From: UBA1494_A sp963973975
GTDB taxonomy: Bacteria; Bacteroidota; Bacteroidia; Flavobacteriales_E; Vicingaceae
DNA: 5,390 bases
Direction: 5' to 3'
Assembly (NCBI GenBank): GCA_963973975.1
Contig: CAXBCF010000051.1
Span: 1-5,390, forward strand
This document shows, piece after piece, positions 1-5,338 of this stretch (position 1 is its first letter; each line of letters opens with the position of its first letter). Below the pieces are notes generated by a model. It did not search any database. It saw nothing but the letters and a program-made list of their open reading frames with translations, and was not told the DNA's origin. The position numbers and the translations under genes are program-made.

Positions 1-61
1 TATTTGAAGTCGATTTTGAATAAAAAAGGGGGTTGTGCATCAGCTACCGTTGTTGTGTGCC
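1..61 (-). repeat. Partial attC-like inter-cassette element (one half, cut by window edge)
   Basis: This stretch occupies the position of the inter-block element next to the unknown secreted-protein gene, but only one half lies in the window. It ends (plus strand) in CAGCTACC followed by GTTGTTGTGTGCC, comparable to the GCTGTT ends of the two complete elements. It also has a CTTGAATTTA-like stretch (TTTTGAATAAA, about 14-24). Its partner stem arm is outside the window, so pairing cannot be tested. It is more diverged from the complete copies than they are from each other. Identification rests mainly on its location and on its abutting the inverted terminus at 52-65. Confidence 0.5.
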
Positions 62-65
62 GTAT
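52..65. repeat. Terminal inverted sequence, block 1 (gene 3' side)
   Basis: GTTGTGTGCCGTAT here is the reverse complement of 1487-1500 (ATATGGCACACAAC) at 13 of 14 positions; the only mismatch is position 11 counted from the outer end. The pair encloses only the secreted-protein gene and is unrelated in sequence to the termini of the other two blocks beyond the outer GTT/AAC. It matches the behaviour of integron R boxes, which are complementary within one cassette, although it is longer than the usual 7 nt. Confidence 0.75.
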
Positions 66-70
66 TTTTT

Positions 71-1471
71 TTAATGTTTTGATTTAAATCCGTTTGAGAA
101 ACTTCCTGAATTATTTTCTCCTTGATAGTTTATCTGAACGCTGTATGATTTCCCTTTTTCTAACTTTTCTGTTTTTACTGTGAATGAGTTTATTCCTTTT
201 TTAGACTTAGTTTTTAATGTACCGATTACTTCATCATTTTCATAGTCCTTGATTTCTATCTCAATATCTAGTTTGTCTAAAAGGTAGATTTCTAGTACGA
301 CTTTTTGGGCTGAAACACTATAAATATCTCTAATATTATTCTCATCCGTTATGTATGTTCTTTGCCTTTTAGTTCCTTTTTCAATTCCTTTAATTTTTGA
401 ATAAGTTATGATTCCTTGAACATTACCAAACTCTACAAATGGCATTGGAAAAAATGGAAGAATGAAATAACGATAAGGGTCTGGTGTCGCTTGAACAATC
501 TTTTCATAAGTAAATCCGTTGATAGTGTCCTTACTTACTCCTTGAAGAAAAAATCCCTTTTGTCCATTTTGCTCAATAAGTTTGAGTTCTGTTGAGTATT
601 CCTTAAATGGAATAAACTGATTACTGTAATAGTAACCACTATCGGAAACTTGCATTAAAAATTCTACTGGTCCATCTTTTGAACCGCTTAGATAGTTGTA
701 GCCATCAATCTCCATTTTGAGAGACTTATTACCGTCAATTATTGTATCTCCTATGTACCTGACGTTTTTAAATTGTTTGTCTTGGTATTCAGCTAACCCT
801 GTTGAGTCGTTGTACCATTTTCTGCGATAAAACAATTGGATTTCATCTCCTGGTTGAATGTCAAATCGATTGCTGGTTTGAAAATCGTTCTTAATTCCTT
901 CCGAAATATCATTGTAATTGTCTCCGTAAAGCTGTTTTGTATAAAACTGTCCATTGCTTGAAACCGCTAATGTTTTCAAGTCAGGAATAATTACAGCATA
1001 AATTTCTGAATTGTCAGTAGTGTAATACTTTCTTGGTGTTTTGTCGGTTGCTTTTAAGCTATCTCTTGGGTAACTCCTTCTTGTGTCTATATATTCGAGT
1101 GAAGTATTTACTTGGTTTCCGAAAAGTGTAGCTATTTGTTCTTCCGTTTTGTTGTAGTCAATATTGTGAACCGTTTCAAGGTTTTTATTGAGAAGTTTAT
1201 AATTACCGTTATCAAAGGATTCGAAATAGATTTCGCTTTTTTCAATATCAGAATAGTCAACAAAGTCTTCCGTTTTGAATTTTAGGAAATGTCTGTTTTC
1301 TATCAAAGTGTCTTTTAAGTCCGTTCTTACTTGAAGTCCGATAAACTCATTCTTTTGGTCAAAGTAGGTCGCTCGAACATATATTTTCGATTCAGCTATT
1401 TCTTTTCGGCTTTCTTGTCCAAAGCTGAATTGAGTTAGAAAAAGTAAAGTCAGAAGTATTGTTATTCTCAT
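71..1471 (-). CDS. Secreted protein of unknown function, possible C-terminal beta-sandwich
   Basis: This gene encodes 466 residues that I do not recognise as a named family. The start at 1471 is chosen because it gives a clean Sec signal peptide (MRITILLTLLFLTQFSFGQ, probable cleavage before Q19). Read-through upstream to 1663 would cross the attC-like element and the helicase 3' end. The leader is AAAGAAACCCGATTA before ATG, without a strong Shine-Dalgarno. The mature protein is polar and rich in beta-type alternation and aromatic residues, with no catalytic motif visible. Residues about 389-449 have the rhythm of a beta-sandwich domain (hydrophobic strands, 'KDYENDEVIGTLK', 'KGINSFTV', 'LEKGKSYSVQI'). 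That resembles type IX sorting or fibronectin-like domains, but about 17 polar residues follow, so a sorting signal is unproven. Location is probably periplasmic, surface or secreted. It is the only gene of its block, and its stop lies 6-8 nt inside the terminal inverted sequence. Confidence 0.85.
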   Translation of the reverse strand: MRITILLTLLFLTQFSFGQESRKEIAESKIYVRATYFDQKNEFIGLQVRTDLKDTLIENRHFLKFKTEDFVDYSDIEKSEIYFESFDNGNYKLLNKNLETVHNIDYNKTEEQIATLFGNQVNTSLEYIDTRRSYPRDSLKATDKTPRKYYTTDNSEIYAVIIPDLKTLAVSSNGQFYTKQLYGDNYNDISEGIKNDFQTSNRFDIQPGDEIQLFYRRKWYNDSTGLAEYQDKQFKNVRYIGDTIIDGNKSLKMEIDGYNYLSGSKDGPVEFLMQVSDSGYYYSNQFIPFKEYSTELKLIEQNGQKGFFLQGVSKDTINGFTYEKIVQATPDPYRYFILPFFPMPFVEFGNVQGIITYSKIKGIEKGTKRQRTYITDENNIRDIYSVSAQKVVLEIYLLDKLDIEIEIKDYENDEVIGTLKTKSKKGINSFTVKTEKLEKGKSYSVQINYQGENNSGSFSNGFKSKH

Positions 1472-1486
1472 TAATCGGGTTTCTTT

Positions 1487-1500
1487 ATATGGCACACAAC
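1487..1500. repeat. Terminal inverted sequence, block 1 (gene 5' side)
   Basis: ATATGGCACACAAC pairs with 52-65 at 13 of 14 positions. On the coding strand the block begins GTTGTGTGCCATAT and the start codon follows 15 nt after the end of this repeat. The outer AAC (1498-1500) is the first triplet of the 124-nt element. Confidence 0.75.
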
Positions 1501-1621
1501 GTTTTGCAGCTACACGCAGGTGGCGATTTCGGAGCGATATACTGTCAACCGAGCACAAACTTTGGTAGAAGCACAAAGCTTGATTTAACCACTGAACCGC
1601 CACTTGCGTGTAGGTGCTGTT
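1498..1621 (-). repeat. attC-like structured inter-cassette element, copy 1 (124 nt)
   Basis: This element separates the secreted-protein block from the helicase block. Its stem pairs 1510-1525 (CTACACGCAGGTGGCG) with 1598-1613 (CGCCACTTGCGTGTAG): 15 Watson-Crick pairs and one G-T, enclosing a loop of about 72 nt. Outer ends are AAC (1498) and GTT (1619). It aligns gap-free with 4442-4565; by hand count about 70 of 124 positions agree, concentrated outside the stem arms. Shared landmarks at the same offsets are AACGTNTYGC, ATTTCGRAGC, TGTC, CAAACTT, CTTGA and CCACT. This architecture is that of an integron attC site. Classical R-box consensus is met only for AAC/GTT, so another site-specific recombination system remains possible. 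There is no T-run, so it is not an ordinary terminator. Confidence 0.75.
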
Positions 1622-1632
1622 AGTGGCTGGCA
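1619..1632. repeat. Terminal inverted sequence, block 2 (gene 3' side)
   Basis: GTTAGTGGCTGGCA is the reverse complement of 4431-4444 at 12 of 14 positions; mismatches are positions 10 and 11 from the outer end and the outer nine are perfect. The helicase stop codon lies immediately inside it (1633-1635). Confidence 0.75.
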
Positions 1633-3561
1633 TTATTTCTGTCCGAATAGTTTTTGGTGCCATTTTAAGTTTCTTAATCGTTCTATTTCTTGTTCATTGT
1701 TTCTTTTCGTTGCTTCGAGTTCTGATATTGTCTTTTTATGTTCTTGAATAGTTTTTTGATGCTGTTGGATTGATTTTTCAGCATCTAATTTATTCTTGTT
1801 CAAAGTTGTTATTTCAGACTTTAATTTTTCATTGAACTTTTCAAGCTCTTTAGTTTTGTCAAGTAAGAGTTTTATTGATTTGTTTTGTTCATTGATTTTC
1901 GTTTGTTGAGTTGCTTTCTCATTCTCAAGTTCTGAAACTGTAAGCTCCAATTCTTTCTTTTCCTGTTTTAATGTCTCTTTTTCAGCAATTAGCTCAGGAA
2001 ATTTTTGTCTAAATGAACCAAGTCGTTTAGCTGTAACTATAAAATATTTTTTAAACTGGTCTGTTTCAATATCATTTCTAAATTTGAGTGCTTTTATGAA
2101 ATTATTGTACGCTTCTTCAAAATTCAGAGAATGAATTTCATCTCGAACTTTCCTGTAATAAAAGTCTGCTTTACCCGAATTCAATTCTTGAACAATTAAT
2201 GTACTTGGTGTTTCATTTTGTGCGAATTGTAAAACTTGGGGGTCTGTCTTAATCGCATTTTGTCCGATTTGAGTTTTCAAGACTAATCCACTAAATGAAG
2301 TACATCTGCTTAATGCAACATAAACCTGTCCTGAAGCAAATGCGGCTCCTAAGTCAGCAATAACCTTTTCAAAAGTAAGTCCTTGGCTTTTATGAACTGT
2401 AATTGCCCAAGCAAGTTTTATAGGGAATTGTGTAAATGTCCCTATTATTTCTTCTTCAATCTTCTTTTCCTTTTCGTTCCAAGTATATTTTATATTATTC
2501 CACTCTTGTTTTTCTACTGTTATTTCATTCCCTTCTGAAAATTCAACGATGATTTTATTTTCTTCTATTTTGCTGATTTTGGCAATTTTTCCATTGTAGT
2601 ATCTCTTTGCCTTATCATTCTTTATAAACATAATTTGAGCACCTTCTTTAAGCTGCAAAATTCTGTCTGTTGGCATTATATTGTCTGGAAAAAGTCCGCT
2701 GACAGTGGCTTCAAATAGTTTTAGTTCTGTTGTTAGTTCAGCTAGTTTTGTGAGGTTCGTACTATCGACTAGTTTGTTATGAGTTGCAAGTGTGATATAA
2801 TTTGCTTGACCATTAGGTGTGAATGTAGGGTTATACTTTGAATTAAGTAATTTAAATTCGTTGGCGGTTACTTGATTTATTCGAACCCGATTTAGAAGGT
2901 CAATAAATTCTTGTTCGTTTTGTCTGTAAATCTTTTTTAGTTCAATGTAAACAGGTTTATTCTGTTCGATAACTTTTGAGCTAAAGAAAAATGGACTTTT
3001 ATAATATGGTTGAAGTAAATTCCATTGCTCAAAGTCGGCAATTGGAGGTAACTGAAATGTGTCACCAATTAGAACTACTTGAACACCACCAAAAGGTTCA
3101 TTTTCTCTTCTTCTAAAAACCCGTAATAGTCTATCAACAACATCAATTAAATCGCATCTGACCATTGAGATTTCATCAATGATTAGGAGTTCTAAACCCC
3201 TTATTATTTCTAGTCTTTCTTTGAAGTATTTGAAATGGTCGTAAATGGTGCTTTTATCTTCATCTCCAATGTCTGCTCTTGTTCTTAATCTTTTATCGTT
3301 TGGAACATAGACGCTTGGTCTAATCTGAAAAAATGAGTGTATAGTTTGCCCACCTGCATTTATAGCAGCTACCCCTGTCGGTGCAAGAATTACAGTATTC
3401 TTTGTTGTTGTTTCTCGCAGATATTTTAGGAACGTGGTCTTACCCGTTCCTGCTTTTCCTGTTAAGTAGACAAGTCTGTCGGTATGCTTTACAAAGTCGG
3501 AAGCATAATTGAACTCAACATTCGTTTCGTCTAATTCTATGTTGTCAATTATTGTAGGCAT
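1633..3561 (-). CDS. PIF1-like superfamily 1 DNA helicase with C-terminal coiled coil
   Basis: The 642-residue product is an ATP-dependent helicase of the PIF1/RecD-like branch of superfamily 1, expected to unwind DNA 5'-3' in the cytoplasm. Motifs run in order. Walker A is GKAGTGKT (35-42, Lys41) and motif Ia is APTGVAAINAGGQTIHSFF (60-78), the signature PIF1 stretch. Walker B is LLIIDE (125-130) and motif III is LIGDTFQLPP (164-173). YRQ follows at 212-214, motif V is AITVHKSQG (386-394), and motif VI is VYVALSRC (413-420, Arg419). All catalytic residues are present, so the enzyme looks active. Residues about 460-515 are helical, and about 520-630 form a long heptad-type coiled coil rich in K/E/Q, probably for oligomerisation or partner binding. 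The start is fixed by coupling: the upstream gene stops 3 nt before it (TAA-TAT-ATG). It forms a two-gene cargo with the DUF3825-like gene. Assignment to the PIF1 family is firm; the specific role is unknown. Confidence 0.95.
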   Translation of the reverse strand: MPTIIDNIELDETNVEFNYASDFVKHTDRLVYLTGKAGTGKTTFLKYLRETTTKNTVILAPTGVAAINAGGQTIHSFFQIRPSVYVPNDKRLRTRADIGDEDKSTIYDHFKYFKERLEIIRGLELLIIDEISMVRCDLIDVVDRLLRVFRRRENEPFGGVQVVLIGDTFQLPPIADFEQWNLLQPYYKSPFFFSSKVIEQNKPVYIELKKIYRQNEQEFIDLLNRVRINQVTANEFKLLNSKYNPTFTPNGQANYITLATHNKLVDSTNLTKLAELTTELKLFEATVSGLFPDNIMPTDRILQLKEGAQIMFIKNDKAKRYYNGKIAKISKIEENKIIVEFSEGNEITVEKQEWNNIKYTWNEKEKKIEEEIIGTFTQFPIKLAWAITVHKSQGLTFEKVIADLGAAFASGQVYVALSRCTSFSGLVLKTQIGQNAIKTDPQVLQFAQNETPSTLIVQELNSGKADFYYRKVRDEIHSLNFEEAYNNFIKALKFRNDIETDQFKKYFIVTAKRLGSFRQKFPELIAEKETLKQEKKELELTVSELENEKATQQTKINEQNKSIKLLLDKTKELEKFNEKLKSEITTLNKNKLDAEKSIQQHQKTIQEHKKTISELEATKRNNEQEIERLRNLKWHQKLFGQK

Positions 3562-3564
3562 ATA

Positions 3565-4401
3565 TTAAGGCTTTAACCAATCACTTGAAGGTTTAACAAT
3601 CAGCCTAGCGTTCGTGTAAGCCATTGGCAATTCTAGACAAGTTGTAGCAATGTATGTTTTGTCTTGCTCTTCTTGAGTTTCCTGTTCTTCTTGGGTTTCT
3701 TCATCTATTGTTACTTTTTTTACCTTGTCTACGACTAAAGCTAGTAAGTCAATTTTTCCATTTCTTTCAATTTGCAATGGTAAAAGAAGCTGAATTCTGT
3801 TGCCCCTAAATTCATCGAAACGAAATTGAGGTATAGCAATCTTATAATTATTCCTAACCATTTTTTCGATTTCGGGTATAGCACCCATAAGTGTTTGACG
3901 GATTTCCTTGTCTGACATTTGCCCCAAGTTTCTAATCCACCTTTCTTTGTTGTCCCTTATAATATGGTCATATCTTGGCATTAGTTTTCTATTTGGGTCG
4001 TATAGTAAATCGCCTGGAACTTCAAAATAGTTTGCTGTATGTGGTAGGTCGTGGCCAAAGTTAGTTGAAATAGCATCTTCACTTTCCCAAAAAAAACCTT
4101 TCAGAACATATCTATTTTGCGTGTTGTGTTTTTCAAAAAAAGCATATATATCTTCCAAATGGTCTGAAACTAAACCTGTATTAAAAGAAGCGTACTTTTT
4201 GTTGTTTGTGTACTTGATTTTATTTTCATCCCATAATTTTGTAAAGGTATATTCAACATACCTTCTCAATATTGCATATGGTCTGTCGTCATAGTATTTA
4301 TGTTCTTCTGAAAACTCCCAAGGTTCATTTGATGCCTTCTCAGCCAAGGTTCCGAGTCTGTCTTCATAGTGTGTTATGAGAGCGAAGTCTGATAATTTCA
4401 T
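3565..4401 (-). CDS. DUF3825-like protein
   Basis: The 278-residue product resembles, from memory, the DUF3825 family, which has no firmly established biochemical role. Diagnostic stretches are LRRYVEYTFTKLWDENKI (45-62), FNTGLVSDHLEDIYAFFE (73-90), LKGFF (100-104), YDHIIRDN (144-151), IPQFRF (190-195), IQLLLPLQIE (203-212), LLALVVDK (219-226), and the end LELPMAYTNARLIVKPSSDW (256-275). It covers the family from end to end and appears intact. Residues 233-247 (TQEEQ repeated) are an acidic low-complexity insertion. No signal peptide is seen, so it is cytoplasmic. The start at 4401 is preferred because the conserved N-terminus begins there and the in-frame extension to 4548 consists of element sequence. 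It is the first gene after the block's 5' terminus (leader 43 nt) and is followed 3 nt later by the helicase, suggesting the two proteins act together. Confidence 0.85.
   Translation of the reverse strand: MKLSDFALITHYEDRLGTLAEKASNEPWEFSEEHKYYDDRPYAILRRYVEYTFTKLWDENKIKYTNNKKYASFNTGLVSDHLEDIYAFFEKHNTQNRYVLKGFFWESEDAISTNFGHDLPHTANYFEVPGDLLYDPNRKLMPRYDHIIRDNKERWIRNLGQMSDKEIRQTLMGAIPEIEKMVRNNYKIAIPQFRFDEFRGNRIQLLLPLQIERNGKIDLLALVVDKVKKVTIDEETQEEQETQEEQDKTYIATTCLELPMAYTNARLIVKPSSDWLKP
3665..3700. repeat. Two-copy 18-nt in-frame tandem repeat
   Basis: 3665-3682 and 3683-3700 match at 15 of 18 positions. They encode the doubled acidic segment ETQEEQ near residues 234-246 of the DUF3825-like protein, between two conserved strands. 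It is probably a flexible loop grown by slippage, with no sign of a separate function. Confidence 0.7.
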
Positions 4402-4430
4402 ATTATTACTGTTTATGTTTCGTGTTTTTA

Positions 4431-4444
4431 TGCTTGCCACTAAC
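4431..4444. repeat. Terminal inverted sequence, block 2 (gene 5' side)
   Basis: TGCTTGCCACTAAC pairs with 1619-1632, 2.8 kb away, at 12 of 14 positions, with GCCACTAAC/GTTAGTGGC perfect. It lies 29 nt upstream of the DUF3825-like start codon, so the pair encloses exactly the two-gene cargo. Confidence 0.75.
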
Positions 4445-4565
4445 GTCTCGCGTATATGACTTGTGGCGGATTTCGAAGCACTTTCTTGTCGGCTTGCAAC
4501 AAACTTACTTAAAAGCTTAAAACTTGAATTTACCACTTTCCCCGCCATAAGTTATATACGCTGTT
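4442..4565 (-). repeat. attC-like structured inter-cassette element, copy 2 (124 nt)
   Basis: This element separates the helicase block from the LprI block. Its stem pairs 4450-4469 with 4542-4561: 18 of 20 Watson-Crick plus two G-T pairs, enclosing a loop of about 72 nt. It is the same length as copy 1 and shares its landmarks at identical offsets, while the outer stem sequence is different (GCGTATAT here, CTACACGC in copy 1) yet still paired, i.e. covarying. The GTT end (4563-4565) overlaps the stop codon of the membrane-protein gene. The same reservations as for copy 1 apply: no integrase is in the window and only the AAC/GTT part of the classical R box is met. Confidence 0.75.
4500..4507 (-). 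promoter_or_regulatory. Weak candidate promoter -7 box inside copy 2 element
   Basis: On the coding strand this reads TAAGTTTG, a match to the TAnnTTTG -7 box of Bacteroidota primary-sigma promoters. It sits about 100 nt before the DUF3825-like start. There is no convincing TTG/TTTG box at the expected upstream spacing, and the corresponding position in copy 1 reads AAAGTTTG (one mismatch). The AAGTTTG part may simply be element sequence. It is listed because the 29-43 nt leaders leave little other room for promoters. Confidence 0.25.
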
Positions 4566-4576
4566 ATGCAACGGCT
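4563..4576. repeat. Terminal inverted sequence, block 3 (gene 3' side)
   Basis: GTTATGCAACGGCT is the reverse complement of 5325-5338 at 13 of 14 positions; the mismatch is again position 11 from the outer end. It also encodes the last residues and stop of the small membrane protein (A-V-A-stop). Confidence 0.75.
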
Positions 4577-4887
4577 TTCTTTTTAATTATTTCATTTCCA
4601 AATACTTTCAAGATTAACGGACTAAAAATCAGTTCCGGTAAAATTGCTGGCAAATAGAGAAACAAGAACATAATGTCAATCGGTAAATGCCAAAATGCCC
4701 AAATAAAATACGAGCTTATGAAAGTCAGTATTCTTGTCAGGATAATTACCGAAATGCTTGTCAGCAAAGACTTTTTGTTCTTGTAAAGTACATATCCTTG
4801 AAAAATCGCTCCCAATAAAAACGTTATCGACCCTAAAAATAGAATCAGAACTAAGAGTTCAATTATTGGTGTCGGTTCTTGTTCCAT
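4564..4887 (-). CDS. Small three-helix membrane protein of unknown function
   Basis: The 107-residue product is very hydrophobic and not a family I recognise. Three probable membrane helices lie at about 8-34, 41-67 and 70-96. Basic residues cluster after helix 1 (KNKK, 36-39) and at the C-terminus (KKK, 102-104), while the N-terminus is acidic (MEQE). The positive-inside rule therefore suggests N-terminus outside and C-terminus inside. The ATG overlaps the upstream LprI-gene stop by one base (TAATG), so translation is probably coupled by re-initiation and the two products may work together in the envelope. The stop codon TAA lies inside the block's terminal inverted sequence. The last residues (KAVA) are therefore partly dictated by the recombination end and might differ if the cassette end changed. 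Confidence 0.75.
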   Translation of the reverse strand: MEQEPTPIIELLVLILFLGSITFLLGAIFQGYVLYKNKKSLLTSISVIILTRILTFISSYFIWAFWHLPIDIMFLFLYLPAILPELIFSPLILKVFGNEIIKKKAVA

Positions 4888-5306
4888 TACTTGTCGATAG
4901 TCAAATTTGCTATGTAACTTTCAAGTTCTATTGTTCTTTTTCTTGTCAGGTCGAGTTTTGTCTGGGCTGCAACAGGAATCCACATTGTTCCTTGCATATC
5001 GTAGTAGAGTTGGTTTGAAAATTCAATCTCTTTGTCTCGATATTCAATCCATTCTCTTTGAGCGATTTTTAGTTTTTCTTTTTGCTCAGTTGTCAGCAAG
5101 TCTAATAGCTCTATGTATGCTTTGTTTAATTCAGTGTCCCATTTTTCTGTCGCCGTACTCACACAGTCGGTCATTCCTTTAGTTGTGTAGTTTTCACTTG
5201 AGTCAAGACAATCTTGAAGTTCCTTGTCAAGTTGGTATGTGCTGTCGACCTGTCCGTAAGTGATTACAGAGAAAATGGTCAATATCATTGTCAGCACGAT
5301 TTTCAT
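4887..5306 (-). CDS. Secreted LprI/DUF1311-domain protein
   Basis: The 139-residue product has a signal peptide (MKIVLTMILTIFSVITYGQ, probable cleavage near G18/Q19) and then one LprI-type (DUF1311) domain. The domain is recognised by two spaced cysteines (C33 and C48, likely a disulfide), the WDTELNKAY segment (56-64), and the AQREWIEYRDKE segment (82-93). In Mycobacterium the family member LprI is reported as a lysozyme inhibitor; most DUF1311 proteins are uncharacterised, so that activity is only a possibility here. Length is normal for a single-domain member. No lipobox cysteine follows the signal peptide, so it is probably soluble in the periplasm or exported. It is the first gene of its block, with a 32-nt leader, and is joined to the membrane-protein gene by TAATG. 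Confidence 0.88.
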   Translation of the reverse strand: MKIVLTMILTIFSVITYGQVDSTYQLDKELQDCLDSSENYTTKGMTDCVSTATEKWDTELNKAYIELLDLLTTEQKEKLKIAQREWIEYRDKEIEFSNQLYYDMQGTMWIPVAAQTKLDLTRKRTIELESYIANLTIDK

Positions 5307-5324
5307 TGTTTACGTTGTCTTTTT

Positions 5325-5338
5325 AGCTGTTGCATAAC
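5325..5338. repeat. Terminal inverted sequence, block 3 (gene 5' side)
   Basis: AGCTGTTGCATAAC pairs with 4563-4576 at 13 of 14 positions. It lies 18 nt upstream of the LprI-domain start codon, so the pair encloses exactly the two-gene LprI/membrane-protein block. Confidence 0.75.

Noticed and set aside
1498..1621. Inter-block hairpins as rho-independent terminators
   Set aside because: Loops of about 72 nt and no T-run after the stem on either strand; the fixed length and conserved loop point to another role.
1498..1621. Element as a simple MITE or IS remnant
   Set aside because: The specific inverted termini enclose the genes rather than the element, and I see no target-site duplication or transposase fragment; the cassette reading fits better, though copies from other genomes would decide.
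1472..1663. In-frame N-terminal extension of the secreted protein by 64 residues
   Set aside because: It is encoded by the attC-like element and runs into the end of the helicase gene; the internal Met at 1471 begins a textbook signal peptide.
4402..4548. In-frame N-terminal extension of the DUF3825-like protein by 49 residues
   Set aside because: Most of it is translated element sequence, composition is unlike the family, and the conserved region begins just after the Met at 4401.
4463..4657. Plus-strand open frame of 64 codons
   Set aside because: It crosses the structured element and the antisense of the membrane-protein gene; no recognisable protein features.
4758..5182. Two overlapping plus-strand open frames (86 and 91 codons)
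   Set aside because: They are antisense to the membrane-protein and LprI-domain genes, which have clear family or topology evidence.
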